A stretch of 63,562 nucleotides of DNA from DATLGD01 sp035540755 (GCA_035540755.1 DATLGD010000184.1:1-63562), one strand, 5' to 3'; positions 29,197-38,533 are shown, numbered from the stretch's first letter. Program-made: numbers and translations. The notes: generated by a model from the letters alone, not told the origin.

Positions 29197-30441
29197 ATGA
29201 GCGAGGTCCTCGAGACGGCACGCCGGAGCAAGACCGCGGCGGCGGCTCTGGCGCCGCGGACGCGGCAGGACAAGGACGCCGCCCTGCTCGCCATGGCCGA
29301 CGCCCTGTCGGCGTCGTCGGCGCAGATCCTCGAGGCCAACGCCGAGGACGTCGAGGCAGGACGGGCCGCGGGCACCAGCGAGGCGCTGCTCGACCGCCTC
29401 GCCCTGACGCCGCCGCGCGTCGAGGCGATGGCCGAGGGGCTCCGGCACGTCGCCTCCCTGCCCGACCCGGTCGGCGAGGTCGTGCGCGGCTCGTCGCTGC
29501 CCAACGGGCTCGAGCTGCGGCAGGTGCGGGTGCCGCTCGGCGTCGTCGGCATCGTCTACGAGGCGCGCCCGAACGTCACTGCCGACGCCGCCGGCCTGTG
29601 CCTCAAGAGCGGCAACGCCGTGCTGCTGCGCGGCTCCGCCTCGGCCTACCGCTCCAACACCGCGCTCGTCGAGGTGCTCTCCCGTGCGGTCGGGGAGGCG
29701 GGCCTGCCTGCCGACGCCGTCCAGCTCGTCCCCGGCACCGACCGGGCCGGCGTGAAGGAGCTGATGCGTGCGCGGGGGCTCGTCGACGTGCTCATCCCGC
29801 GCGGCGGCGCGTCTCTGATCGAGGCGGTCGTCACCGAGTCGCAGGTGCCGGTCATCGAGACCGGCGTGGGCAACTGCACCGTGTACGTCGACGCCGCGGC
29901 CGACCTGCAGATGGCGGTCGACATCGTCGTCGACGCCAAGACCACCAGGCCGTCGGTGTGCAACGCCGCCGAGACGCTGCTGGTGCACGCCGACGTCGCC
30001 GCCGACTTCCTGCCGCGGGCCGCCGCGGCGCTGCGGGAGCGCGACGTCGTGCTGCACGGCGACGAGCGGGTGCGGGCGCACGTCGACGCCGTGGCCGCGA
30101 CCGACGAGGACTGGGCCGCCGAGTACCTGTCGCTCGACCTCGCCGTCGGCGTCGTCGACAGCCTCGACGACGCCGTGGCGCACATCCGGCGCTGGGGCAG
30201 CGGGCACACCGAGGCGATCGTGACCCGCGACCTCGCGGCGTCCCGCCGCTTCGTCCGCTCGCTGGACAGCGCGGCGGTGATGGTGAACGCCTCGACGCGC
30301 TTCACCGACGGGAGCCAGTTCGGGTTCGGGGCCGAGATCGGCATCTCGACGCAGAAGCTGCACGCCCGCGGCCCGATGGGCCTGACCGAGCTCACCAGCA
30401 GCACCTGGGTCGTCACCGGTGACGGTCACGTGCGCGGCTGA
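29197..30441 (+). CDS. proA: Glutamate-5-semialdehyde dehydrogenase
   Basis: NADPH-dependent reduction of glutamyl-5-phosphate, second step of proline synthesis. The catalytic Cys255 lies in TRPSVCNAAET, and VGIVYEARPNVTADA marks the coenzyme region. The 414-aa length is normal. The ATG at 29197 is chosen over an in-frame upstream start at 29155 because the TAGGCT box is 7 bases upstream and the upstream codons overlap the palindrome. Confidence 0.95.
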   Translation: MSEVLETARRSKTAAAALAPRTRQDKDAALLAMADALSASSAQILEANAEDVEAGRAAGTSEALLDRLALTPPRVEAMAEGLRHVASLPDPVGEVVRGSSLPNGLELRQVRVPLGVVGIVYEARPNVTADAAGLCLKSGNAVLLRGSASAYRSNTALVEVLSRAVGEAGLPADAVQLVPGTDRAGVKELMRARGLVDVLIPRGGASLIEAVVTESQVPVIETGVGNCTVYVDAAADLQMAVDIVVDAKTTRPSVCNAAETLLVHADVAADFLPRAAAALRERDVVLHGDERVRAHVDAVAATDEDWAAEYLSLDLAVGVVDSLDDAVAHIRRWGSGHTEAIVTRDLAASRRFVRSLDSAAVMVNASTRFTDGSQFGFGAEIGISTQKLHARGPMGLTELTSSTWVVTGDGHVRG

Positions 30442-30445
30442 CCGG

Positions 30446-30949
30446 GTGCTGATCACGGCGCACGTCGCGAGCGGAGCCGCTCTCGGCCGCCTCGTGCGCC
30501 GTCCGCTGCCGGCCCTGCTGCTCGGCCTGGCCAGCCACTACCTGCTCGACGTCCTGCCGCACTGGGGGCGGGCCGGCGCCGACACCCCCACCGGCATGGA
30601 CGACGCCGCGTTGCGGGTGGCCGTCGGCGACGGCCTGGTGGGGCTGACGGCGCTCGCGGCCGTCGCCGCCGCCGCGCCGGCAGCGGTCCGCCTGCCGGTG
30701 CTCGCCGGGGTGGCCGGCGCGTGCCTGCCCGACCTGGACAAGCCTGGCCGGCTGTTCTTCGGCCGCTCGCCGTGGCCCGAGCGGCACGACGTGTGGCACG
30801 CCCGGATCCAGACGCGCGAGGCACCCGGACTGCTGCGCCGGGACGCGCTCACCGCCGTGCTGCTGGCCGCCGCCGTCGTGATCGGGCTGCGGCAGGAGCG
30901 CTCCGGGCTCTCCGAGGCGCCGGCGGTCGTCCGGGAGCGGGGCGGGTAG
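30446..30949 (+). CDS. Small membrane protein, YdjM/DUF457-like
   Basis: 167-aa membrane protein with about four hydrophobic segments. Its motifs AHVASGAALGRL, SHYLLDVLPHW and DLDK resemble the His/Asp pattern of YdjM-type (PF04307) inner-membrane metal-dependent hydrolase-like proteins. The GTG at 30446 starts just after the proA stop; a GTG at 30419 would overlap proA. The family assignment is by motif only. Confidence 0.7.
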   Translation: MLITAHVASGAALGRLVRRPLPALLLGLASHYLLDVLPHWGRAGADTPTGMDDAALRVAVGDGLVGLTALAAVAAAAPAAVRLPVLAGVAGACLPDLDKPGRLFFGRSPWPERHDVWHARIQTREAPGLLRRDALTAVLLAAAVVIGLRQERSGLSEAPAVVRERGG

Positions 30950-30958
30950 GAACCCGGC

Positions 30959-32416
30959 ATGCGCGGCGAGAACTCCCGCTCGCCGGCCCTTGCCCCCGAC
31001 CGCGTCGCAGCGGCAGAACGGGCCCTGTCGGCGGTCGCGGACGCCGAACCTGGCCTGGTGCGCCTCGCGCGCCTGGCCCGCGAGGTGCTGGGAGCGAGCA
31101 TCTGCATGGTCACGCTGCTGGACGGGACGCACGAGGAGCTGCGCGCCGTCGTCGGACTGCCCGAGCCGTACCGCTCCGGTGCGCGGGTGCCGCTCGAGGT
31201 CTCGATCTGCGTGCGCCTGGTCGAGACGGGCGTGCCGCTGGTGATCCCCGATCTCGCCGCCGACCCCGCCCTGCGCCACCATCCCGCGGTCAGCGCGCTG
31301 GGCCTGCGCCGCTACGCCGGGGTGCCGCTGCGGCTCGACGGCCACGTCGTCGGCGCGCTGTGCGTGGTGGACGAGGCGGGCGAGGCATGGAGCGAGCGGG
31401 ACCTGGGCCGGCTGGAGGACGTCGCCGTCGCCGTGCAGACCGACCTCGGGCTCCGTGCGGCCGTCGCCGAGCTGTCCGTCGCCCGTGAGCGGGAGCGCCG
31501 GCTGGCCGCCGAGCAGGCGGCGCTCAGCCGGATCGCGACCGCCGTGGCCGCCGGCCAGTCTCCCGCGCAGGTGCTGGAGGCCGTCGCGGACGAGGTGGCC
31601 GCGCTGCTCGGCGGCAGCGCCTCGGTGGTGCGGCTGGCGCCGGACGCCGGTCCGCTGGTCGTGGCCCGCGCCGGCCCGGACGAACCAGGTGCCGAGGCCG
31701 TCGTTGTCGCCGTGGCCGCCGTCCGCCGGACCGGCCGGCCCGCGATGGCCATGGACGGTGCCACGCCGTGCCTGGCCGCGCCGGTCGTCGCCGGCGGCGT
31801 GCTCTGGGGCGCGCTGGTGGCCACCGGAGCCGCAGCCGAGGGCGGGGGAACGGCCGAGCTGGCGCGGCTGGCCCACCTGTTGGGGCTCGGCATCGCGATC
31901 GCTGAGGCGCAGGAACGGCTCCTCGTGCTGTCCCGCAGCGATCCGCTGACCGGCGCCGCCAACCGCAGAGTCCTCGACGAGCGGCTGGCGGCCGAGCTCG
32001 ACCGGGCCCGGCGACGCGGCGGGGACACCGCGCTGGCCGTGCTCGACGTCGACCACTTCCAGGCCCTGACCGACGAGCACGGTCACGAGCGCGGAGATCG
32101 GGTGCTCCGCGAGCTGGTGCAGCGGCTCCGGGCGCAGCTTCGGGGCCAGGACCTGCTGGTGCGCACCGGCGGTGACGAGTTCGTCGTGCTGCTCCCCGAG
32201 ACCGGCTACGCGGCGGCGGCGGTGGTCCTGGAACGGCTCCACCAGGTGGTCGAGGCCGGTCCCGTCGCCGGTCTGGTGGTGAGCCTCTCGATGGGCGGCG
32301 CGGTCGCGAGCGGCGGTGTGGTGCGGCCGGACGAGCTGTTCCGGGCGGCTGGCCGGGCGCTGTACGAGGGCAAGGAGGCGGGCCGCAACGGGGTCCTGCT
32401 GGTGCAGCTGCGCTGA
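30959..32416 (+). CDS. GAF-GAF-GGDEF diguanylate cyclase
   Basis: Predicted cytosolic sensor that makes cyclic di-GMP. GAF domain 1 covers about residues 25-170 (ICMVTLLDG, VPLEVSICVRLV, GALCVVDE), a second weaker GAF about 195-310, and GGDEF about 320-485. The active-site motif is intact (GGDEF, 404-408). An allosteric I-site RGQD (395-398) lies exactly five residues before it, so product inhibition is expected. No EAL/HD-GYP domain is fused and no membrane helix is seen. The ligand of the GAF domains cannot be told. Confidence 0.9.
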   Translation: MRGENSRSPALAPDRVAAAERALSAVADAEPGLVRLARLAREVLGASICMVTLLDGTHEELRAVVGLPEPYRSGARVPLEVSICVRLVETGVPLVIPDLAADPALRHHPAVSALGLRRYAGVPLRLDGHVVGALCVVDEAGEAWSERDLGRLEDVAVAVQTDLGLRAAVAELSVARERERRLAAEQAALSRIATAVAAGQSPAQVLEAVADEVAALLGGSASVVRLAPDAGPLVVARAGPDEPGAEAVVVAVAAVRRTGRPAMAMDGATPCLAAPVVAGGVLWGALVATGAAAEGGGTAELARLAHLLGLGIAIAEAQERLLVLSRSDPLTGAANRRVLDERLAAELDRARRRGGDTALAVLDVDHFQALTDEHGHERGDRVLRELVQRLRAQLRGQDLLVRTGGDEFVVLLPETGYAAAAVVLERLHQVVEAGPVAGLVVSLSMGGAVASGGVVRPDELFRAAGRALYEGKEAGRNGVLLVQLR

Positions 32417-32424
32417 GCCGGCCG

Positions 32425-32519
32425 CGGGAGGCCCCGTCAGCCCCACCACCGACAAGAGCCCTCCCGACGGTTCCGGAGCGCACTGAAGCCGCCGTGAGCC
32501 CTCCTGCCGGCCGGGGGGC
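32425..32519 (+). promoter_or_regulatory. Duplicated structured intergenic element, copy A (upstream of moxR)
   Basis: About 95 bases homologous to 56838-56927. Stem 1: CGGGAGG (32425-32431) with CCTCCCG (32460-32466). Stem 2: ACGG (32467-32470) with CCGT (32492-32495). Stem 3: GCCCTCC (32498-32504) with GGGGGGC (32513-32519). The core AGCCCTCCCGACGGTTCC (32457-32474) is identical in both copies. It lies 67 bases upstream of the MoxR gene. Confidence 0.6.
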
Positions 32520-32586
32520 GGGTGCCGGACGGGCCGCGACGGGCGTGCAGCAGAATGGGATTCGGTTCTTCCAGTCAGGAGCGCTC

Positions 32587-33453
<867 letters not shown>

Positions 33454-33457
33454 GCCG

Positions 33458-34861
33458 ATGAGCGGCGGCCTGGTCGAGCGGGAGATCGGGTTCTTCCACG
33501 CGCTGCGCGACGCCGGCGTCGGCGTCTCGCTGGCCGAGGTGCTCGACGCCACCCGTGCGCTCGGCGTCGTCGACCTGATGGAGCGCGAGCAGCTGCGCGA
33601 GGCGTTGGCCTCGTGCGTGCTCAAGCGCCCGGCGCACCGGGCGACCTTCGACATGCTCTTCGACCTCTGGTTCCCCGCGGTCCTCGGCGACCCCAGCGCG
33701 TGGGACGACGACGAGCCCGATGCCGACGCCGAGCCGGGGGAGGAGGGCGAGTCCGAGCGCGGTGACCCCGCGGTTCTGCGCGAGCTGCTGCGCGGCCTGC
33801 TCCTCGACGGCGACGAGGACGCGCTGCGGCGCTTCGTGCGGATGGTGGTGAGCGACCTCGGCCGCTCCGACACCGCGCCGGGACGGCAGTCCTGGTTCTC
33901 CTACCGGGTGCTGCGCGCGCTGTCGCCGGAGACCCTGATGGCCTCGCTGCTCGAGGCGATGATGCAGGGCCAGGAGCGGGGCGGGCTGGCCGAGAAGGTG
34001 GCGCGGCAGACCGTCACCGAGCGCATCCGGCAGTTCCAGCAGATGGTCGAGGCCGAGGTGCGCCGGCGCCTGGCGGAGGACCGCGGCGTCGAGCAGATCA
34101 GCAGGACGGCGGTGCAGCCGCTCGCCGAGCAGGTGGACTTCCTGCGGGCCAGCCGCGACGACATGGCCGAGCTGCGCCGGCAGGTCTTCCCGCTCGCCCG
34201 GCGGCTCGCCACCCGGCTCACGGCGCGCCGCCGCCTCGGCCGCAGCGGGCGGCTCGACTTCCGCCGCACCGTGCGCGCCTCGCTCGGCACAGGCGGCGTC
34301 CCCCTGGTCACCCACCACCGGCCGCACAAGCCGCACAAGCCCGAGCTGGTCGTGCTCTGCGACGTCTCCGGCTCGGTGGCCGGCTTCGCGCACTTCACCC
34401 TGATGCTGGCCTACGCGCTGTCCGAGCAGTTCACCAAGGTCCGGGCCTTCGCCTTCATCGACACCGTCGACGAGGTCAGCCGCTTCTTCCCCCCCGGCGG
34501 TGACGTCGCGGACGCGCTGGCTCGGATGTCGAGCGAGGCGGACCTCGTGTGGTTCGACGGGCACAGCGACTACGGCCACTCGATCGAGACCTTCGCCGAG
34601 CGCTACCCGGACGCCGTCGGGCCGCGAACGTCCTTGCTGATCCTCGGCGACGCGCGCAACAACTACCGCGCCACCGCAGTCCCGACGCTGCGCGCTCTGG
34701 TGCAGAAGAGCCGGCACGCCTACTGGCTGAACCCCGAGCCGCGGGCCTACTGGGGCTCGGGGGACAGTGCGACGCCGCAGTACTCCGAGGTCGTGGAGAT
34801 GGTCGAGGTGCGCAACGCCGTGCAGCTCGAGGACTTCGTCCAGCGGCTCCTGCCGACCTGA
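33458..34861 (+). CDS. VWA domain-containing protein (CoxE-like)
   Basis: 467-aa protein whose C-terminal half is a von Willebrand A domain with an intact MIDAS motif, Asp302-x-Ser304-x-Ser306 (CDVSGSVAG). The N-terminal half is helical and acidic (DEPDADAEPGEEGE around residue 85). MoxR-VWA pairs work together as ATPase and metal-dependent adaptor. No signal peptide or membrane helix is seen, so it is cytosolic. Confidence 0.88.
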   Translation: MSGGLVEREIGFFHALRDAGVGVSLAEVLDATRALGVVDLMEREQLREALASCVLKRPAHRATFDMLFDLWFPAVLGDPSAWDDDEPDADAEPGEEGESERGDPAVLRELLRGLLLDGDEDALRRFVRMVVSDLGRSDTAPGRQSWFSYRVLRALSPETLMASLLEAMMQGQERGGLAEKVARQTVTERIRQFQQMVEAEVRRRLAEDRGVEQISRTAVQPLAEQVDFLRASRDDMAELRRQVFPLARRLATRLTARRRLGRSGRLDFRRTVRASLGTGGVPLVTHHRPHKPHKPELVVLCDVSGSVAGFAHFTLMLAYALSEQFTKVRAFAFIDTVDEVSRFFPPGGDVADALARMSSEADLVWFDGHSDYGHSIETFAERYPDAVGPRTSLLILGDARNNYRATAVPTLRALVQKSRHAYWLNPEPRAYWGSGDSATPQYSEVVEMVEVRNAVQLEDFVQRLLPT

Positions 34862-34867
34862 CCCCAC

Positions 34868-34873
34868 TAGGGT
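34868..34873 (+). promoter_or_regulatory. -10 box of leaderless nadD promoter
   Basis: TAGGGT ends 7 bases before the nadD GTG. Confidence 0.5.
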
Positions 34874-34880
34874 CTTCGCC

Positions 34881-35480
34881 GTGGGCAGGCGCATCGGAGT
34901 CATGGGCGGCACGTTCGACCCCGTGCACCACGGTCACCTGTCGGCGGCCAGCGAGGTGCGCATGCTGTTCGGCCTCGACGAGGTCGTGTTCGTGCCCACC
35001 GGTCAGCCGTGGCAGAAGGCCGACCTCGGGGTCAGCCCCGCGGAGGACCGGTACCTGATGACGGTCGTCGCGACGGCGAGCAACCCGGCGTTCTCGGTCA
35101 GCCGCGTCGACATCGACCGCTCCGGGCCGACCTACACGATCGACACCCTGCGCGAGCTGAAGCACACCCACCCCGAGGACGAGCTGTTCTTCATCACCGG
35201 CTCCGACGCCCTCGCGCAGATCCTCGGCTGGCACAAGGCCGAGGAGCTGTTCCGGCTGGCCCATTTCGTCGGCGTCACCCGGCCGGGCTACGAGCCGGTC
35301 GACGTCGACCGCTTCCCCGCCGGCGCGGTCACGCTCGTCGAGGTGCCCGCGCTGGCCATCTCCTCCAGCGACCTGCGCGACCGCGTCTGCAACGGCCACC
35401 CGGTCTGGTACCTGGTGCCCGACGGGGTCGTGCAGTACATCGACAAGAGGCACCTCTACCGCGACAGGGCGGCGTCGTGA
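34881..35480 (+). CDS. nadD: Nicotinate-nucleotide adenylyltransferase
   Basis: Makes deamido-NAD from nicotinate mononucleotide and ATP in NAD synthesis. The nucleotidyltransferase motif GGTFDPVHHGH spans residues 9-19, and ISSSDLR near the end corresponds to ISSTxIR. Length 199 aa. The GTG at 34881 follows a TANNNT box. Its stop overlaps the GTG of the LCP-like gene; nadD-LytR_C-rsfS is a conserved actinobacterial order. Confidence 0.95.
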   Translation: MGRRIGVMGGTFDPVHHGHLSAASEVRMLFGLDEVVFVPTGQPWQKADLGVSPAEDRYLMTVVATASNPAFSVSRVDIDRSGPTYTIDTLRELKHTHPEDELFFITGSDALAQILGWHKAEELFRLAHFVGVTRPGYEPVDVDRFPAGAVTLVEVPALAISSSDLRDRVCNGHPVWYLVPDGVVQYIDKRHLYRDRAAS

Positions 35481-36700
35481 GCGAGCAGGTCGTCGGGCCC
35501 GATCCGGCCGGCGGCTACCGGCCCGGCCGCGGACGGCGGGCGGAGGCCCGTCGTCGTCGGCGGCAGCGCCGCCGGCGCCTGGGTGCCCTCGCGCTGGTGC
35601 TCGTGCTGGTGGCGGCCGGGGCGGTCGCCTACTACCTGGCCCAGCGCGCGCCGGAGGGCGAGGCCGCGGCCGAGCTCCAGGGCCGGACCCAGCGCACGCT
35701 GCTGTTCCAGGTGCGCGGCGGGGACGGCGCGGCCGCGGCCAGCGCCCTCGCCGCGCACGACGAGCCCAGCAGCACCGGCGCGGTGGTGCTCGTGCCGCCG
35801 CAGGTCATCGTCGACCTGCCCGGCGCCGGGTCCCTGCCGTTCGGGCAGGCACTCGCGACCGGCGACCCGAACGGCTCGCGGAACGCCCTCGCCGACCTCC
35901 TCGGCGTCACCGTCGACGCGTCCTGGGTGCTCGACGCCGGCGCGTTCGTCTCGCTCGTCGACGGGCTCGGCGGCATTCCCGCCGAGGTGGACGTGCCGGT
36001 CGTGCAGGACAACTCGGTGGTCGTGCCGCAGGGCTCGCAGCGCCTGGACGGCGGACGCGCGCTGGCCCTCGCCACCTACCTCGCCGAGGGAGAGCCTGAG
36101 CAGAGCCGCCTCGCCCGGGTGCAGGAGGTCATGGAGGGCCTGCTGACCGTGCTGCCGGACGATCCCGCGGCCATCGCCGATCGGCTCGGCGCGCTCGGTG
36201 AGGGCTCGTCGACCAGCGAGCCGGTGGCGAGGGTGGCGGACTTCCTCGCCGGGCTGAAGGTCGCCAGCGCGGCCGACTCCCTGCAGTACGACACCCTCCC
36301 GGTCGTGCCCATCGACCCCGGCGGCGGTGTCACGGCCTTCCGCCTCGACGCCGGGCCGGCGCAGGCCCTCGTCAACCGGGCGCTGGCGCAGTCGGTGCCC
36401 GAGGGGGTGCGGCAGAGCGGCAACCGCGTGCTGGTGCTCAACGGCGTCGGCACCCCCGGGCTCGGCGACGCCGTCCGCAGCCGCCTGGTCGAGGCCGACT
36501 TCGTCTTCGTCGCCTCGCGCAACGCCGAGCAGTTCGGCTACGAGACCACGCAGGTGCTCGTCCCCGAGGCGACGCCGGAGGCGCAGGCGCTCGGTGTGCG
36601 CGTGGCCGAGGCGCTGGGGGTGGCGCCCGACGTGCGGCAGGCCAGCCTCGGCACGCTGGCCGACGTCGTCGTCATCGTCGGCGCCGACTTCGTGCCGTAG
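35477..36700 (+). CDS. Degenerate LCP domain protein with LytR_C domain
   Basis: 407-aa membrane-anchored protein: Arg-rich cytosolic start, one helix (about 35-54), an LCP-like domain (about 70-250) and a C-terminal LytR_C domain (about 310-405, NRVLVLNGVGTPGLGDAVRSR). LCP enzymes attach polymers to peptidoglycan, but here the usual Arg/Asp pyrophosphate-binding residues are missing: the position of SIPRD reads VPPQ. It is therefore probably a non-catalytic relative. GTG start overlaps the nadD stop. Confidence 0.82.
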   Translation: MSEQVVGPDPAGGYRPGRGRRAEARRRRRQRRRRLGALALVLVLVAAGAVAYYLAQRAPEGEAAAELQGRTQRTLLFQVRGGDGAAAASALAAHDEPSSTGAVVLVPPQVIVDLPGAGSLPFGQALATGDPNGSRNALADLLGVTVDASWVLDAGAFVSLVDGLGGIPAEVDVPVVQDNSVVVPQGSQRLDGGRALALATYLAEGEPEQSRLARVQEVMEGLLTVLPDDPAAIADRLGALGEGSSTSEPVARVADFLAGLKVASAADSLQYDTLPVVPIDPGGGVTAFRLDAGPAQALVNRALAQSVPEGVRQSGNRVLVLNGVGTPGLGDAVRSRLVEADFVFVASRNAEQFGYETTQVLVPEATPEAQALGVRVAEALGVAPDVRQASLGTLADVVVIVGADFVP

Positions 36701-36704
36701 CCCC

Positions 36705-36710
36705 TACGCT
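36705..36710 (+). promoter_or_regulatory. -10 box for rsfS
   Basis: TACGCT fits TANNNT and lies 34 bases before the rsfS start, leaving room for its AAGGAAG ribosome binding site. Confidence 0.35.
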
Positions 36711-36744
36711 GGCAGGGTCCGACCCCACGAAGGAAGAAGAGCCC

Positions 36745-37134
36745 TTGCCCGCCTCCGAGCGCGCTCTCGAGCTCGGGCTGGCCGCCGCGCAGGCCGCCGC
36801 CGACAAGCTCGCCACCGACATCCTGCTCCTCGACGTCAGCGAGCAGCTCGTCATCACCGACGTCTTCCTGCTCGCCAGCGCGCCCAACGACCGGCAGGTC
36901 AAGGCCGTCGTCGACGAGATCGAGGACCGCCTGCGCGAGCTCGGTGCCAAGCCGTTGCGTCGCGAGGGCGTGGCCGACGGCCGCTGGGTGCTGCTCGACT
37001 ACGCCGAGGTGGTGCTACACGTGCAGCACCAGGAGGAGCGGGTCTTCTACGCCCTCGAGCGGCTCTGGAAGGACTGCCCGGTCATCCCGTTCAGCGACGC
37101 CGACCTCCGCCGGCCCGCGACCGGCTCGTCCTGA
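36745..37134 (+). CDS. rsfS: Ribosome silencing factor RsfS
   Basis: Binds L14 on the 50S subunit and blocks subunit joining in slow growth. The 129-aa sequence has the family blocks ASAPNDRQVKAVVDEIEDRL and DGRWVLLDYAEVVLHVQHQEER. The start is a rare TTG at 36745, supported by AAGGAAGAAG at about 36731-36740. Confidence 0.93.
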   Translation: MPASERALELGLAAAQAAADKLATDILLLDVSEQLVITDVFLLASAPNDRQVKAVVDEIEDRLRELGAKPLRREGVADGRWVLLDYAEVVLHVQHQEERVFYALERLWKDCPVIPFSDADLRRPATGSS

Positions 37135-37844
37135 CCGAGCCGCGGCGCGTCGTCCTGCTCCGGCACGGGCGCACGGCGCACAACGCCGGCGGTGTCATCC
37201 AGGGCCAGCTCGACATCCCGCTGGACCCGACCGGCCTCGCCCAGGCCGACGCCGTGGCGGCGGTGCTCGCAGAGGAGCCGCCCGCGGTGCTGCTCACCAG
37301 CGACCTCGAGCGGGCCTCGGCGACGGCGGCGGCCATCGGTGCGGCCGCGGGTCTCGACCCGGTGGTCGACGTGCGCCTGCGCGAGCTCGACCTGGGCCAG
37401 TGGCAGGGCCTGACGAGCGAGCAGGCCCGGCAGCGCTTCCCGCAGCAGTGGGCCGACTGGCGGGCCGGCAAGGACACCCCGCGCGGCGGAGGCGAGACCT
37501 ACGCCGAGGCGGGCGCCCGCGCCGCGGACTGCGTGCGCGAGCACCTGATCGACCTCGCCGAGGGGTGCACGCTCCTCGCGGTCACCCACGGGGGCACCGC
37601 CCGGGCCGCGCTCGGCGTGCTGCTCGAGCTCGACCCGGCCTCCTGGGGCCGGCTCGCACCGCTCGGCAACACCTGCTGGTCCGTGCTCGTCGAAGCCCCG
37701 TGGGGGTGGCGGCTGGAGCGGCACAACGCGGGGCTCGGGCCGCTCGTGGGGGCGACGAGCGGGGCGGCCGATCTCGGCGCTCCGTCGTCCACCACAACGG
37801 CTGCGGCACCCCGCCCGAGCCCGGACGACGAGCCTGTAAGGTGA
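37131..37844 (+). CDS. Histidine phosphatase family protein (phosphoglycerate mutase-like)
   Basis: Predicted phosphatase, 237 aa. The catalytic RHG (11-13) lies in VVLLRHGRT, LTSDLERASATA is the second conserved block and VTHGG carries the second His. The conserved fold begins almost at residue 5, so the start must lie near 37131. No in-frame ATG, GTG or TTG is present between the rsfS-encoded region and RHG; only CTG at 37131 fits, overlapping the rsfS stop as CTGA. The last 30 residues are disordered. In this position (next to nadD/rsfS) glucosyl-3-phosphoglycerate phosphatase-like members occur, but the substrate is not provable. Confidence 0.85.
   Translation: MTEPRRVVLLRHGRTAHNAGGVIQGQLDIPLDPTGLAQADAVAAVLAEEPPAVLLTSDLERASATAAAIGAAAGLDPVVDVRLRELDLGQWQGLTSEQARQRFPQQWADWRAGKDTPRGGGETYAEAGARAADCVREHLIDLAEGCTLLAVTHGGTARAALGVLLELDPASWGRLAPLGNTCWSVLVEAPWGWRLERHNAGLGPLVGATSGAADLGAPSSTTTAAAPRPSPDDEPVR
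37837..37842 (+). promoter_or_regulatory. -10 box for tRNA-Ala
   Basis: TAAGGT fits TANNNT and lies 29 bases upstream of the tRNA 5' end. Confidence 0.4.
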
Positions 37845-37871
37845 ACGACCGCAGCGGCCCGCCGCTGCACC

Positions 37872-37944
37872 GGGGCTGTGGCGCAGCTGGTAGCGCACCA
37901 CACTGGCAGTGTGGGGGTCAGGGGTTCGAGTCCCCTCAGCTCCA
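37872..37944 (+). tRNA. tRNA-Ala (anticodon GGC)
   Basis: Full cloverleaf of 73 bases. Acceptor GGGGCTG (37872-37878) pairs with CAGCTCC (37937-37943), giving the G3-U70 pair that identifies alanine tRNAs. D stem is GCGC/GCGC, anticodon stem CCACA/TGTGG with loop CTGGCAG (anticodon GGC), T arm AGGGG-TTCGAGT-CCCCT, discriminator A. The CCA end is not encoded. Confidence 0.97.
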
Positions 37945-37955
37945 CCCGGTCTGGC

Positions 37956-37986
37956 CAGGGCGTCCTCTCTCTGAGGGGGCGCCCTG
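37956..37986 (+). terminator. Terminator after tRNA-Ala
   Basis: CAGGGCG (37956-37962) pairs with CGCCCTG (37980-37986), with an inner CCTC/GAGG stem. It follows the tRNA by 11 bases. Confidence 0.7.
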
Positions 37987-38074
37987 AGTCGCCCGAGCTG
38001 CAGGGCACCCGAGCCGATGGAGTCGGGCCCGATGGAGTCGAGGCCTTCGGCGCTCGGTCAGGCGGCTCAGCACC

Positions 38075-38533
38075 TCACCGGCCCTCGGCCAGGGCAGCCA
38101 GCCGGGCGAGCGAGGCCTGCAGCGTGTCGGCCGTGGTGGCCCTGGCGCGGGGGACCCGCTTCTCGTCGGTGAGCTCTGTCCAGTCGTAGGTGTGGGTGAC
38201 GCGCGTCCGGGAGGAGGAGATCGGCTCGAGCTCCCACCGCCAGAGGTGTCCGGCCGGCGCTCGGCCCGGATCTGCGGGTCGCCAGGCGATGCGCCGGCCC
38301 TCGTCGAACTCGACCACGTGGTTCTCCCGGACGCCGCCGTTCGTCAGCGTGGTGCTGAAGATGTCACCGACGCCCCGGACCCGCTGGCCGCCGACCGCCG
38401 CGGCCAGGTTGTCGTTGCCGTCCCAGCGAGGCTGCTGAGCCGGGTCGGCGATGAGCTCGAAGACGGGCCCGGCTCCGGCCGCGATCTCGCGGCTGGCGCT
38501 TGTGGTGCGCGGGGCTCCTGGGTCGCTGGTCAT
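38075..38533 (-). CDS. SRPBCC family protein
   Basis: 152-aa START-like/SRPBCC protein (polyketide cyclase/dehydrase-type lipid-binding fold). The pattern AGAGPVFELIADPAQQPRWDG near the start and SSSRTRVTHTYDWTEL near the end are typical. The start is taken at the ATG at 38533; the frame is open upstream but lacks family sequence. Divergent from the small helical gene. The ligand is unknown. Confidence 0.8.
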   Translation of the reverse strand: MTSDPGAPRTTSASREIAAGAGPVFELIADPAQQPRWDGNDNLAAAVGGQRVRGVGDIFSTTLTNGGVRENHVVEFDEGRRIAWRPADPGRAPAGHLWRWELEPISSSRTRVTHTYDWTELTDEKRVPRARATTADTLQASLARLAALAEGR

